NCBI GenBank assembly: GCA_021904315.1
Contig: CM038921.1
Location: forward strand, 12,368,146-12,432,145
Origin: Sphagnum magellanicum
Lineage: Eukaryota > Streptophyta > Sphagnopsida > Sphagnales > Sphagnaceae
DNA length: 64,000 nt
Direction of reading: 5' to 3'
Shown here in pieces: positions 46,500 through 57,390 of the stretch; within the stretch, counting starts at the first letter, position 1; every line of letters begins with the position of its first letter. The position numbers were made by a program, and so were the translations under genes. The notes below the pieces were generated by a model. It saw only the letters and a program-made list of their open reading frames with translations, ran no database searches and had not been told where the DNA came from.

Positions 46500-47490
46500 A
46501 AATCCATACCTTTGCACCCTTGAATCAAGATGGTAGAATTTGTCAACGAAACATTGAAAATTTGAGAAGTTTTAGTCTGAACAATATCCGAAATTTCTGG
46601 CCTTTCATGAGGATCTTCTGCATACTAATAGCTTTCCAACAAACTCATCAAATGTTTGCTAAAATATGGCTGGCTAGAGAAAGGCTAGAGCTCGCCTTTT
46701 CCCTGAAAGAACTAGATCATACTCTTCTCACAAGGGATGATGACCTTCAAAGGGAGTGTGTCTTGTGAATATCATCTCATAACAGAGTATTGTGTGGCTG
46801 TGTCTTTTATGTGAATGTCGTGGGCATTATTCCATCTCTCAAGGCTTGCAACACTTTTGGTGCCCTCCAGAATTAGTCCTGCGCCCACCACACTCACATA
46901 GTTCTCATAGCCCCCCTATCTTGATGCTAAGGAAGAGATATGGAGATATAACTTCTGCCATATAACTTTTATCTTCATGGTTTACCATCTCACTGCCTTT
47001 CCCAACAAGGATATTCGATGCTTTGAGATCTTTGTGCAACAATCCACTTGCATGCAGTTTCTTCATCCCTCTTGCAATCGACAACAGAACATACAATTTC
47101 TTAAATCCCCTCTCTCGTGTGCTCTAGAACTATTGACACTGTGGTACCTTGAATGTAGACACCCAACACTTTGGAGATGTATCCTACTTCTGGATCAGCA
47201 GACAAACCCACTGCCATTACTTTCTGTAGTTGCCTCTGCAACTGCCAACACCATCATCAACTTGGCCTGGTTTGAACCTTTTCACAACCACAGGCCTAGA
47301 ATGATGGGTCTTCCACATAACCAAATGCAAAGGCCTAGAACCAGTTTTCCACAGAGCCAAATGTACATGTGCTTGGCCGCCTTCTGCAATCTGTTCTCCT
47401 ATTCCAATCTCAGCTGGATCCATGTATGTTAGCCCTTGGAGAGAACCCTCATCCTTCACTGAATTCTCCAGCAGCTTTTGTTGCATATCT
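46500..47490 (-). pseudogene. Broken TKL-type protein kinase, copy A
   Basis: Relic of a plant tyrosine-kinase-like Ser/Thr kinase, reading from about 47490 down. The N-lobe shows 'IGIGEQIAEGGQAHVHLALW' and 'PVVVKRFKPGQV' with a conserved Lys. The next block is 'LSIARGMKKLHASGLLHKDL' followed by KASNIL (about 47090-46990), where the catalytic HRD is HKD. Later a degraded APE region, a 'FEGHHPL' remnant and a C-lobe tail are seen down to about 46560. Frame changes and stops separate the blocks. It lies next to a second copy (B) in the same orientation, so the pair arose by tandem duplication. Confidence 0.75.
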
Positions 47491-47537
47491 ACAGTTGAGG
47501 AAACTTAAGTCCAAAATGCCCTCTTTAGATGATCAAA

Positions 47538-48400
47538 TCATCCAAGTCTAGCTCTGAGTCCAAAACTGTCAAACTCCATGCCTTGCCACATAAGGTTATT
47601 ACTGAATATCATATAGTTTTGATAGCTTAGGGACAACTTCTCAAATTCAGAAATTATAGTATGAACAATCTCAGAAAATTGAGGTGTTTGATGAAGATCT
47701 GCATGCCAACAGCTTGCCAATAACTTCCTCCATTGTTTGTTCAGATGTGGAGCAAGCTTGGCCTTTTCCCTGAAAGAACCAAATCATAGTCTGACAAGTG
47801 ATGACCTTGGAAGGGAGTGCATCCTGTGAGTATCTCAGAGCATACCAATGTGAAGCTGTAAATGTCAGTCTTGCAAGTAAACATTGGTTTCATTCCATCT
47901 TTCAAAGCTTGCAGCACTTCTGGTGCCCTCCAAAGCCTTATGCCAATCACACCCTCACATCTCTTGTAATCCCCTATCTTGAGGCTAACGTTGAGGAGAT
48001 GTCGAGATAACATTGGGAGCCAAACTATGTCTTTGTGGGTTATCTTCACACTCACTCTCCCAAGAAGGATATTCAATGCCTTGAGATCTCAATGCAATAA
48101 TCCACTCGTGTGCAATTTCTTCATCCCTCTTGCAATTGACAGCATAACATACATATTGTTCAAATTGTTCAAGGCACTATCCCACTTGGAGGGCATGAGT
48201 GATAAGTCCATGAAGTTTCCTAAATCCCCAACCATCCATTCCATGACCATTGATGCTGCAGTGCCTTTGATGCTGACACCCACTTCTTTGACCAGCAGAC
48301 AATCCCATTGCCATCATCTTTTGTATTTGCCTGAGCAACAGCAACACATGAACTTGGCCCAGTTTGAACCTTTTAACAACCATAGGTTTAGAATTGTCTC
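47538..48400 (-). pseudogene. Broken TKL-type protein kinase, copy B
   Basis: Second, better preserved copy of the same kinase. From 48385 down: 'MVVKRFKLGQV', then 'VMEWMVGDLGNFMDLS', 'MLSIARGMKKLHTSGLLH', a stop in place of Arg in the HRD motif (CAT TGA GAT), and 'DLKALNILLGRVSV'. Next come 'KIGDYKRCEGVIG' at the DFG position, 'LWRAPEVLQALKDGMKP', 'FTCKTDIYSFTLVCSEILTG' and 'FQGHHLSDYDLVLSGKRP' (about 47760). A shifted tail follows with 'SCWHADLHQTPQFSEI' (47720-47670). The interior stop and the frameshifts make it a pseudogene. Confidence 0.8.
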
Positions 48401-48420
48401 ACTAAATACTTCGAGATAAT

Positions 48421-49110
48421 GTGAACTATTCTTCTCAGTTTGGATGCCTTGCAATCAGCAGTGGATGCTTTCACAGTGTTGGACTTGGCTTTGCACTAGT
48501 GGCATTTCCAGCCAGATTTGCAGGATCAGACAAAGCCTGGGTACAGCAAAGTGGACACCACTATAGAAAGAAAGGGCACAAGAGTGCACATTTTGCACTG
48601 CACATGCTGATAGTCAATTATGTAGATGCAGGAGGATTGTGGTTGTATCTGACTGCTCAGGTATCTGATTTTGATATGGAATGTTTTTGAAATGCTGAGA
48701 CTGGAGTGACTTTTTTCTATACATTCTGCAACAATTGCAAGACTTTTTCTATGGAACACAAGCTGCCATCAAACCAGGGTATTTCTAAGTCACGTATTTT
48801 CTACTGAGATCTTTTGCTGCAGTCTTGTAACTGTACATTGTGCTGTGTAACTAGTATATAGTGAGATGATGCCATTCAGAATATTATATGTGTGTTCATT
48901 AAACAGCAGAATTGGCTCTGCGACAGGCTAAGCAAGACACTTTCAAGGAGATTACACAAACTGGTTTTGGACATTGATATTGATGATGTTTCTGCCGGTG
49001 TGCATATTATGCTATCTTTACATCAGGTTATTGAAGTTGAATACAAATTTTCCTATGCTTCAAAGAGAGAGAGAGAGAGAGAGAGAGAGTCTGAAGACCC
49101 ATTTGCTGTG
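48421..49110. other. Spacer between kinase and cyclophilin pseudogenes
   Basis: No recognised product. A 90-codon ORF (48421-48690) has no family signature. A (GA)n run occupies about 49063-49089, just before the first recognisable cyclophilin exon. Any N-terminal exon or signal peptide of the cyclophilin gene would have been here, but I could not recognise it. Confidence 0.4.
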
Positions 49111-50724
49111 GGCAGGCCAAGTGGTGATTGGTGTCTTTGGAAATACAGCACCAACTGTTGGTCTGTGCTTTCTGCCCTGTTGCTTACTTTTTGTTATATC
49201 TCTTGCAATTGGTCTTGACAATTTATTTTGGATTCAAGAAGCTGTGCAGTATGGTTTTAACTAGATGTGGAATGGGTGGAGTTCTGTAGTGTTCAAATTT
49301 TGCTACCCAAAAAGCTTCACTAATGATGGCTCTTTGTCATGGTGTCACCAGAAAATTTCCGAGCCCTTTGCAATGGTACATTTTACCCGCCATGAAACTT
49401 TTGTTAAGACATCAATGCTCTTTTGTTGTGCTATGGAGTAGCAGCAACAATTGTAACCCTTGTGCTGGAAACCAGCTGTTGATCTACGAAGGAGTTTCTT
49501 GTGCAGATTGCAGAGGGCAAGAGAACCAATCAAGGATTGTGGTTAAGCAAAACTATGAAGCCTAATTTAGCCCTTGGGAGTGTGTTTATCTGGTGGATTC
49601 AGGGGAGAAAGGTAAAGGACCAAGTGGCAAACCACTCCACTACAAGGGTACCACATTTCATCATTGCATTCCAAGTTTCATGATTCAAAGTGGTGATATC
49701 ACACATTAGAATGGGCAGTGAGGTGAATCCATCTATGGCACAAAGTCTGCAGATGAGAAGTTCAAATTGAAGCACACTGGAGCAGGTGTGGCATGTTTTC
49801 CAAGTATTATCATTCGTGTTGAAGAGTGTTGCATGTGTATCCTTTCTTGGTGGTCCAATTTTTCTTTATATGGGCTATCATGGCCATCTCTCTGACTTGT
49901 CAAAAGTGCCAAACCTACTCTATCATGCTGTACTTTGATGCAATTGGAAGTGGAGATGACAGAACTCTTCTAAATGGATCTCAGGAACCTTGTCATCTAT
50001 GCAAGAGGACTTCCTCTCTGTTGCTCTGTATATCATCAAATATATCTAGAGGCAGGATGTCTGAACTTGGGTGGTGGCAGGGATGTTGCCAATGGCTAAT
50101 GCCGATCCAAACACAAATGGCTCCCAATTCTTCATTACAACTTTCAAAACTAGCTGGCACTCCACTTTCCTCGCACAATATCAATTACCTTGTCTTCGAG
50201 ACTATAACATCCTGGTGATCAATCTGTCATTCTCTGATAATGACCTTAAAGTAACCACGACGATTAGAAGCCTCTAGTATGATAATGGCTAAATGAGAGT
50301 TATTTTCCTGAAACCTAGAATGGGGTGTGTTCAGGGAAGAGAGTGCAACAAGGCAAACCATTAAACAAGTTGACTTGACAGACTCTGGAGAGATTCCTAA
50401 AGCATAGATGGCTTGCTATTGCCTCCTGGGTGGATCACTATCAAGACATAAGAGGAGCTGCTAGAATTCTTGGTCAGCTGTAAGGATTCTAGTATCAATA
50501 CAGACCAGTTAGTTCCTCATGTAAGCTTTATCTTTGAACCAGTTACTCTGCATGATTTTGACACAACATTGGTCTCTTTGAAAGGCTGGATGGCAGGCAT
50601 GTTGTCTTTTGGCAAGGTCATCAGTGGCCTTGATGTCATATTCAGAATGGAAGCTTAAGGCACTCAAGGAGGACAACCCAAGACAAAAGTTACAGTGGTT
50701 AGACAGTGGCGAGCTTCCTCTTTA
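49111..50724 (+). pseudogene. Cyclophilin (peptidyl-prolyl isomerase) pseudogene with intron relics
   Basis: Relic of a cyclophilin similar to plant secretory-type (CYP20-1/CYP19-4-like) isomerases. Exon-like pieces in order: 49111-49160 'GQVVIGVFGNTAPTV'; 49351-49375 'ENFRALCNG'; 49603-49785 '[20 protein letters not shown]' then '[12 protein letters not shown]', 'GESIYGTKSADEKFKLKHTG'; 50081-50156 '[20 protein letters not shown]' then 'FKTSW'; 50586-50724 'GKVISGLDVIFRMEA' and 'GTQGGQPKTKVTVV'. Splice-like borders remain between pieces, so this is a duplicated gene and not a processed copy. Damage: two in-frame stops in the third piece, GAA to TAA after 'FRMEA', single-base insertions near 50610 and 50700, and loss of the catalytic Arg (FHR to FHH). 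Confidence 0.87.
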
Positions 50725-51375
50725 AATAGTTCTGGTCCTTATTAAACACAGTATGCTGATCATGGCTATCTGACAAGAAGCTGAATTACAATACAGGTCA
50801 AAAGAGTAGAGAGATAATGAAGTTCACCCTACATAAGGAATTGTGCAACTGGATAGTAAGCATAGCAATGGACTATGTTGTGTTGACATTGACGCCTTAA
50901 ATTAACATACAAGTCTCATTTAAATGTTTCCAAGGTTGTGTCTCATACCCTGTACTTTTTTTGGGGGGAGAGTTTTCACAAACTGGGGATCCCAAAAAAA
51001 ATCCAGTGCAAAGTGTACAAAGGGATTTTGGGAAAAAAAGTGCAAAAGTCACCATAATTTAGAAAATGAGTTCCTGGAGCTCACCAGAGCAAAGCAGGAG
51101 TCTAAAAAACTTTGAGTTTGCTGGCTGACCTCTAGCCAAATTTGGCTCATTCCTCTTGTTGAGGATTGCCAGTCCACCAACTTGGCAAAATTGGAAAAAA
51201 AAAACACAACCCTGTTCAGAGCCCAGTGATTAAGTGTTCAATTGGGGGAAGAGTTCACAAAATAGAGGACCATATATGATGACCATCTTGTGTGCTATAT
51301 AGACAACTCAAGGAAATTTGGTTAACACATGCTGTTTCATGAGTCAATTGGTTTCAACTACTGTTGTTGTCATCA
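50725..51375. other. Intergenic DNA with a dispersed-repeat copy
   Basis: The stretch 50930-51190 resembles 13240-13570 in outline and contains the palindrome AGCCAAATTTGGCT at 51134-51147, followed by 'cattcctcttgttgaggattg'-like sequence (split here by one base class from the other copies). The last part is the 3' flank of the minus-strand methyltransferase gene. No gene was seen. Confidence 0.5.
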
Positions 51376-52688
51376 TCAAAGTCCTTTAGTGCTTTCCCAT
51401 CCTCCCAGTCTGTCAACAGGATCATAATTTGTGAAAAGCATGAACTCATTGCCCAATTTGTTTCGATGCACAGGCCTGAAAACACATGGTTGAGCTCCCA
51501 ATGACAACCACACCACCTCTCTCTGTACGGCACCTAGTCACAGACTCATTACTGCATCAGTTTTCCCTCCTGTCCATCCAGAGATACTACATGCTGCCAA
51601 TGCAAAGGCATGAGCAAAACAAAAAGCTCAATGAATCAAGGGGTTGATGAATACCTGTTAGTACCAAGAGTTGTGAGGATTGGGGATCCTTTGCAAGATG
51701 CTTCATTGTCTGTGCAGTCTTCTCAAAACACTCTTTACTCTGCACAAGCAACAAATCTGCTCACCCCTTGTGTGTTCTCACCAGAGCAAATGCCTTTCTC
51801 AGGCCAGACACCATGAGTACAGCCAGTTCCCAGTCATGACCTCATCACATGAAGTGACACACACACTGCTCCTCTGGTCAGAAAAAACAAGCAGATTAAC
51901 ACAGTGCTCAAACACACTGTGACTCACCAGGTATGGAGGATCAGCAACAACCGTGTCAAACCCTTGTGCATGTTGTTGAGGCAGATCAAGGGGTTGGTTA
52001 TAGTCATAGAAGGTGAAGTCACTCCCATACTTTCCAAAGCGGTGGTCATACTCAAACAGATGGGCCGACACTCCTGGAAAGCTTTTCTGCAATTCGCAAC
52101 AAGACAACACAGTTTCGACTTCAATTCCACACCATCTCTTGAACCTCAGAAGAATGAGAACCCTCGACTCTTAAGTCTATTTGCCTCTTCACCCCTGGTG
52201 GTGGGGGGGCGGGGGGGGGATGTTTTACTGCTTCCTCATTGAAGGTGAACCACCTTACAAATGGCCATATCTACAGAAACTTAGTTGTCCACTTCCTCCT
52301 CCAATGTTCACCCTGGAAGCAGCCCAGGTTAACCAAGTGACACTAAAGATTTTGCATGAAGCTCCTTAAACCCTAATCCTAGTCCCTGTCTCTCGCTAAG
52401 CTGCTAGCATACCTTAAGTTCCACGAAGAGGGAGGGGCAGGCGATGCACGCAACACGAAACTGCGGCTGCGATGCGGAGAGGTGGTGAATCTCCGCAGCA
52501 AGGCAGGCAGACGTGGAGGCATCGTACCAGAACTGGCTCATCCGCCAGTCCTCCGTCACCATACCGCTCTCCTCTCCATCTCCATCACCCTCCTGTCCTC
52601 GTTGCTCTAGCATGTACTCTTGAAGAGCCTGCAGTGCGTGTGAACTCAGCCGCGGCATATCATCATCATCCTCCTTCTCCTCCTCCAT
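51376..52688 (-). CDS. EEF1AKMT1: eEF1A lysine N-methyltransferase (EFM5/EEF1AKMT1, N6AMT2 family), 4 exons
   Basis: SAM-dependent class I methyltransferase of the family that methylates a lysine of translation elongation factor 1A (yeast Efm5, human EEF1AKMT1, formerly N6AMT2). Exons (minus): 52688-52413, 52086-51928, 51739-51655, 51533-51376. Phases agree (0, 0, 1) and the product is 225 residues, against 214 in human. Landmarks: an acidic N-terminus; '[16 protein letters not shown]'; '[14 protein letters not shown]', the family hallmark; '[19 protein letters not shown]'; 'VVADPPYL' with the DPPY catalytic motif at the exon 2 end; '[19 protein letters not shown]'; 'LLVLTGAVQ'; '[19 protein letters not shown]'. 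The start is the ATG at 52688; upstream in-frame codons are not ATG. A telo-box lies about 250 bases upstream. Intron 1 contains a poly-G stretch (52199-52219). The gene looks intact. The exact target lysine is not shown by sequence. Confidence 0.92.
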
Positions 52689-52836
52689 CACTCCCACTCC
52701 CGTTGCTACCCAAAAAACTGTTAATCCTTTCCACCCAAAAACATCCGAGACCTCTCAACCCTCGTAACCTCCTAGTCTCCTTCCTCGACCTGATGATCTC
52801 TTCACTAAAAAAGCTCCAATTTACTCTGCTAGGATA

Positions 52837-54215
52837 CTACTTATTTGGCTTGTTCTTCTTCAGGAATTTACATGTTCCCTTGCAACACATATCAATGTCG
52901 AACCGCAAACCGAAGACGAGGAGGAGGAGGAGTTTTAGGGTTTCACGATTAGTGCTATGATCATAGATTAAGGATAGTGATGAAGAAGGAAACCTTGAAC
53001 ATATATATATACAAGGATGGAAATCCATCCACAAAAAGTTCAAGACATGTCGAAGCAAGTGTAAACACATGAAAGGAAAATCAAGACCATCAAAATAATA
53101 GCAATGAAGTGGAAGACGCAATGCTAAAAGGACATCCTTTTGTCGCAAATTAGCTAGTGATGGAAGCGCATTAGCTTGTATGTGCAGGAGAAATAAAGAA
53201 TTGTGATTAAGTATGGCAACTTGTTGAAGAATCCTGATGGCTTGTGCACATTGTAGGGCTACTAACATTCGTTGTTTATAATAAAATGTAAGCATTGAAG
53301 GTATCAAGGAGGTTTGTTGATGGCGATGGATATTCACATGTACACCAAAAATAAAAATAGATTTATAACGAGGATGGAGATAATTGAAGGTTTTTATGGC
53401 AAGGGGAATGAAATCATTTTTTGACGTTCACTTTGTGTAGGATCGTGTCATGTTTTGAACGAAAATTGTTGTTGTATGTGTTGACATCGTCAAAGCACAC
53501 TATATCAAATCAATACAAGTTGAATCAATAATGACAACATTCGTTAAAATTTGAAAATCATTTATAATGATGACAATACCCATTCATTTCCATGTATGGC
53601 AAGGGAAAAGGTGGGAAACCCCTCTTTGTATGTGAGGTTCACTTTCCGTTATAATAGTTACAATGGTATCTTGAAGCATATCATGGTTTGTACTATATTC
53701 ACTCTCACATGAGCAACATAACAAATGCATATATAAATCATCAATGGTATGATCACACTAACATCATGAAAGATGAGTAAATGTAGGATGTGACATATTG
53801 ATATGAATATGGAGTGCTATAAGAAAATGGATGAAAACAATTGAAATGAAGGGGTGTTAGGATGAACTAGCAATCAAGCCCTTACTACAGGACTGACATA
53901 AGAACAAAAACGTGCTTGTATAACATATGAAGGAACATTTACTAAAAGTGAAGTAATTTTTTGCTTGTGTAATTGATTCGTCAAAAAAGACTGCATTTAA
54001 AAATAAAATTGCATCACTAGACTTTTGAAAAAAAAGACACGTGAAAAAATGACCTTAGGTAACATCACATGAATATTTCATAATATGACTTGGGAAAGAT
54101 AAAAACCAATCTTTACATGTGCCACCACATCAAGAAGAATAGAATGTTCATGTTGTTGAAAATGATAAACAAGTACATTACTAAAATCATGAATGAAAGC
54201 ATATACAATGATGCT
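52837..54215 (-). pseudogene. Unidentified coding-like relic on the minus strand
   Basis: From about 54160 down to 53360 one frame runs with scattered TGA/TAA/TAG codons but an otherwise protein-like, hydrophobic composition (for example 'HFQQHEHSILLDVV', 'LLVNVPSYVIQARFCSYVSP'). A shift then leads into an open 166-codon stretch (53337-52837) with 'LVALQCAQAIRILQQVAIL' and 'ANALPSLANLRQKDVLLALR'. The alternating helical look recalls ARM/HEAT-type repeats, but no family is recognised and chance openness is possible. It abuts the 5' flank of the EEF1AKMT1-like gene on the same strand. Confidence 0.35.
52933..52943. promoter_or_regulatory. Telo-box (AAACCCTAAAA) upstream of EEF1AKMT1
   Basis: The plus strand reads ttttagggttt. 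On the gene's strand it is AAACCCTAAAA, about 250 bases before the start codon. Telo-boxes are known promoter motifs of plant translation-apparatus genes, which fits a gene whose substrate is an elongation factor. Assignment rests on motif and position only. Confidence 0.5.
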
Positions 54216-54222
54216 CATGACT

Positions 54223-54410
54223 AGTATGTGACCTTTCAAAAATATTTTTCACATCCACGTTCAATTATTTCATTTTTCACAACCCCACCCATAATACTGA
54301 AATTGGGACAACCACCTGATGAGAATTTGTAGTAGCAAACCACCTGGACCAATCATTATGATGAACCAATTAACACTACTAAATAACAATCAAATCACAT
54401 TTGTAATCCA
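54223..54410 (+). mobile_element. Partial copy of MITE-like family A
   Basis: Matches the left two-thirds of the 32670 element: 'agtatgtgacc', 'aaaatatttttcacatcca', 'cacaaccccacccataat', 'agcaaaccacctggaccaat'. The terminal repeats are missing. It lies about 470 bases upstream of the COMT-like gene. Confidence 0.75.
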
Positions 54411-54879
54411 TCACACACACAAAATGTAATAGATTATTAGTTAGATGTAATAAAATTGATAGGTTATAATTATAATAGGTTATTATTGATAGGTATAATA
54501 ATATTGATGTTATTGGTAGGTTATTGGTAAGTATATTCATGGTATGATATATTATTGTTACTATTCATATTCAAAAAAACACTTGTAAATTTAAAATTAT
54601 AAAATTATTATTTTTTTAAAAATTCAAAATTTGTTTCAGATTTTTTTTTTTTTAATCACATGTTAAGGAAATGTAATGGTGAGCTTTTCAACTCAAGAAG
54701 CTTCTGAAGAAAGGACGAAAGAGAGATGGGGTCAGGAGGAGCTGATTGCTGGGACCAGCAACGAGTCTTTGTTTTAGCAGACGGACAAGAAGAGAAGCTC
54801 TAGTTTCTGGTGAGCACGAGTGAGCACACATTTGTGGACGCTTGCAAGCAAGTTGGTGATTTTCTTTTTGTCGTAAGGC
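54411..54879 (+). promoter_or_regulatory. 5' flank of the COMT-like gene
   Basis: AT-rich to about 54670, with many 'ataggttat' repeats around 54440-54540. It then becomes GC-richer and leader-like. TATA-like AT runs are abundant near 54590-54620, so no single TATA box can be chosen. The base composition shift near 54690 probably marks the transcribed part. Confidence 0.4.
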
Positions 54880-56356
54880 ATGGCAGCGGACGGTAGTAGT
54901 GATCATCGTGCACAGGCGGTGGAGGAGGATCATCATGAGACTCCATTGCGGAATGGAATTGTTGTTGGCGAGCAAGATACTGCTGCTGCAAGGCACGCGG
55001 CCATGAGACTTGCCACCATGATGGTTGTGCCTGCCGCTTTGAAAGCGGCCATCGAGTTAGGTGTGTTCGAAATCCTTGCAAAAGCACGCGGAGCTGCTCC
55101 GCGTGCTAAGAGCTTGACGGCGAAGGAGATTGCGTCGCAAGTGATTCAACCTGATAGCGATGGACTATCAGTAATCAACGATAGGTATTTGGAACGTATC
55201 TTGCGTCTACTGGCCAGCGAGAATGTTGTTAGTGAATCGGCTGTGGCCGTCGCGAGTGGGAATTCAAGCTGCAGCACCAGCGGCATGGAGCGCTGCTACG
55301 CGCTGCAACCCGCCGGTACTTATTTTGTGAGGAGCGACGAGGACGCAGCTTCATTGGCGCCCTTGCTGGTCCAGCTGCAGGATCGGGATTTCCTAGAACC
55401 ATGGCATCATCTTTCTGCGACGGTTATGGACGACAGCACGGAGCCTTTCACAAAAGCGCACGGGGAGCCTGTTTTCCAGTACACTAGCCACAATCCACGG
55501 TTAGACAAAATCTTCAACACGTCGATGGCTCACCACTCGCGGCTTTACACGCAAGCTGTGTTGCAAGTTTACCATGGCTTCCAGGACGTGAAATGTTTGG
55601 TGGATGTTGGAGGAGGTACGGGATCCTCGCTTGCCCTCATCGCTGCCAAGTACCCGCACATTCGAGGAATCAATTATGATCTACCGCATGTCACCGCAGC
55701 CTCGCCTGCCCATCCAGGTATTCCTCGCTTCTCGCCATCTCGTGGATCACCGACTAGTTTGTGAACTTGACATTCGAGGAGAGCTTCAGCCACTCATAAC
55801 CGCCAACTTCCAATGCTTGACAGGGGTGGAGCACGTTGGTGGAGACATGTTTAAGAGCGTACCGTCTGGTGATGCCATCTTCATGAAGGTTCTTATCGCT
55901 TCCCCCAGTGCTTCATGCATGGCATTTGGCTTGCAAATTGATGTCTTCTTCTTCTTCTGTCGTTCTTCTCCTCCTCCTCTTTACACCCGTCACCCGTGTA
56001 GTTGCTGTCGAGTGTGGTTGATGAATTGTGCACTTTGGCAGTGGATTTTGCATGACTGGAATGATTCGGAATGCGTTACAATTTTGCGCAACTGCTTCAA
56101 CGCATTGGCAACCAGTGGAGGAAAGGTGATTGCCGTGGAATCGGTGCTTCCGGATTTGGTACTGCAATCCGAGCTTGGTGCAGGACCGACAGTTGCATTA
56201 CGCGCGGATCTGCTGATGCTGGCCTGCAGCGCGGTAGGTGCCAGGGAGCGAACGCTGCAGGAGTTTCGGGAGCTGGGTAAGACTGCCGGCTTCGCAAGCG
56301 TATCTGTGGTCGTCAGCATCGACTTCCTTTCAGTGCTGGAATTCAGGAAAGCATAA
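54880..56356 (+). CDS. COMT-like O-methyltransferase, 3 exons
   Basis: Plant class II SAM-dependent O-methyltransferase, the family of caffeic acid/flavonoid O-methyltransferases of phenylpropanoid metabolism. It is cytosolic and usually dimeric. Exons: 54880-55717, 55824-55888, 56042-56356, giving 405 residues. The intron positions (HPG/VEHV and FMK/W) are those of typical COMT genes. The N-terminal dimerisation domain holds 'LATMMVVPAALKAAIELGVF' and 'RYLERILRLLASENVV'. The SAM-binding region holds 'CLVDVGGGTGSSLALIAAKY', 'GINYDLPHV', 'VEHVGGDMF' and 'DAIFMK'. The catalytic His is in 'WILHDWND'. The C-terminal part has 'GKVIAVESVLPD' and ends 'EFRKA'. The protein is about 40 residues longer than usual because of an N-terminal extension and an insert near residues 120-140. 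Codon use is more GC-rich than in neighbouring DNA. Substrate cannot be deduced. The start is the first in-frame ATG. Confidence 0.94.
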
Positions 56357-57390
56357 CATGCTAGGTATGCTCTCTTTCACCGATATAGTTTTCATCTGCA
56401 AATCTTTAAGCAGTTTAACCTCAATTCTCAAACAAGACATCAAATCGATTTCATGCTTCTCTTTTTGGATACAGATTTGTCTCAGAAGAGTAGGAGGAAC
56501 TGCAGCAGATCGATTGTGTCGTAAATCAGTTTTCTACAATCAACAATAAGCGGAGCGGAGGGTAACAAGTCTTACAAATCCATGGACCACCATAAAATTG
56601 TACAGAGGCTCGAGCGAGGATGTCCAGGAAAGGTTGGTGGCGATGGTGGGTGAGCAGTTCTTCCACAAGTGAATATTTCAATGATCCAATCTTGATCGCC
56701 TTTGTGTTACACAAAACAACTATGAGGAGGGTCCGCTGTCTAAGGAGATAACTTTTCCTGTCTGAACTCATGGATCCATAAGGCTTGGCTACTTGGATTC
56801 AGCTTGCCATGTATGAATTATTGAATTTTCTCACAAGTTCAAGGAAAGAATTAACATTCAATGAGAATAAATGCAACAATGCTGATTTTTATTCTGTTTT
56901 TTTTTCTTAGTCCAGACTTATTGCAACGCGTAAATCAAGTGTCCTGGTGGATCCTAATGTTTGTTATGCTAAACTACAATGCTTTTACATCTTGTAATTT
57001 TTGGCATCTACAGGTCATAACTATCAAATTGATCGTAAACATCAATGAGGAAAGCACTTAAATAAGGGAATGTAAAACAAGAGAACAAAATGATCAGGTA
57101 CATAACATCTGATCCATTTCTCTCAAGGTCAATAGAATGATTCATAGACAAACAAACATTTGTGTACTTAATACTCCCACTTGTATGTCATTGTATCATT
57201 TGCTTTATGGGCATATAACGAATTTTTCCCACTCACTCATGTAAGTAAATTTATCATGTGCAAGACTTGCAATCATCTTGATCACCAACAAAATCGACAT
57301 CACAAATTCTATGCAAAACAATGTTTGTTTTAGTCCCATAATAGAAAAGGCCATGGTTAATAATCCCTTTCAAATACCCTAAAATCCTCT
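56357..57390. other. Intergenic DNA downstream of the COMT-like gene
   Basis: The first part is probably 3' untranslated. A plus-strand stretch near 56580-56760 ('SEDVQERLVAMVGEQFFHK') looks coding-like but is closed by stops and was not identified. From about 57100 the sequence merges into the C-terminal side of the copia relic. Confidence 0.45.
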
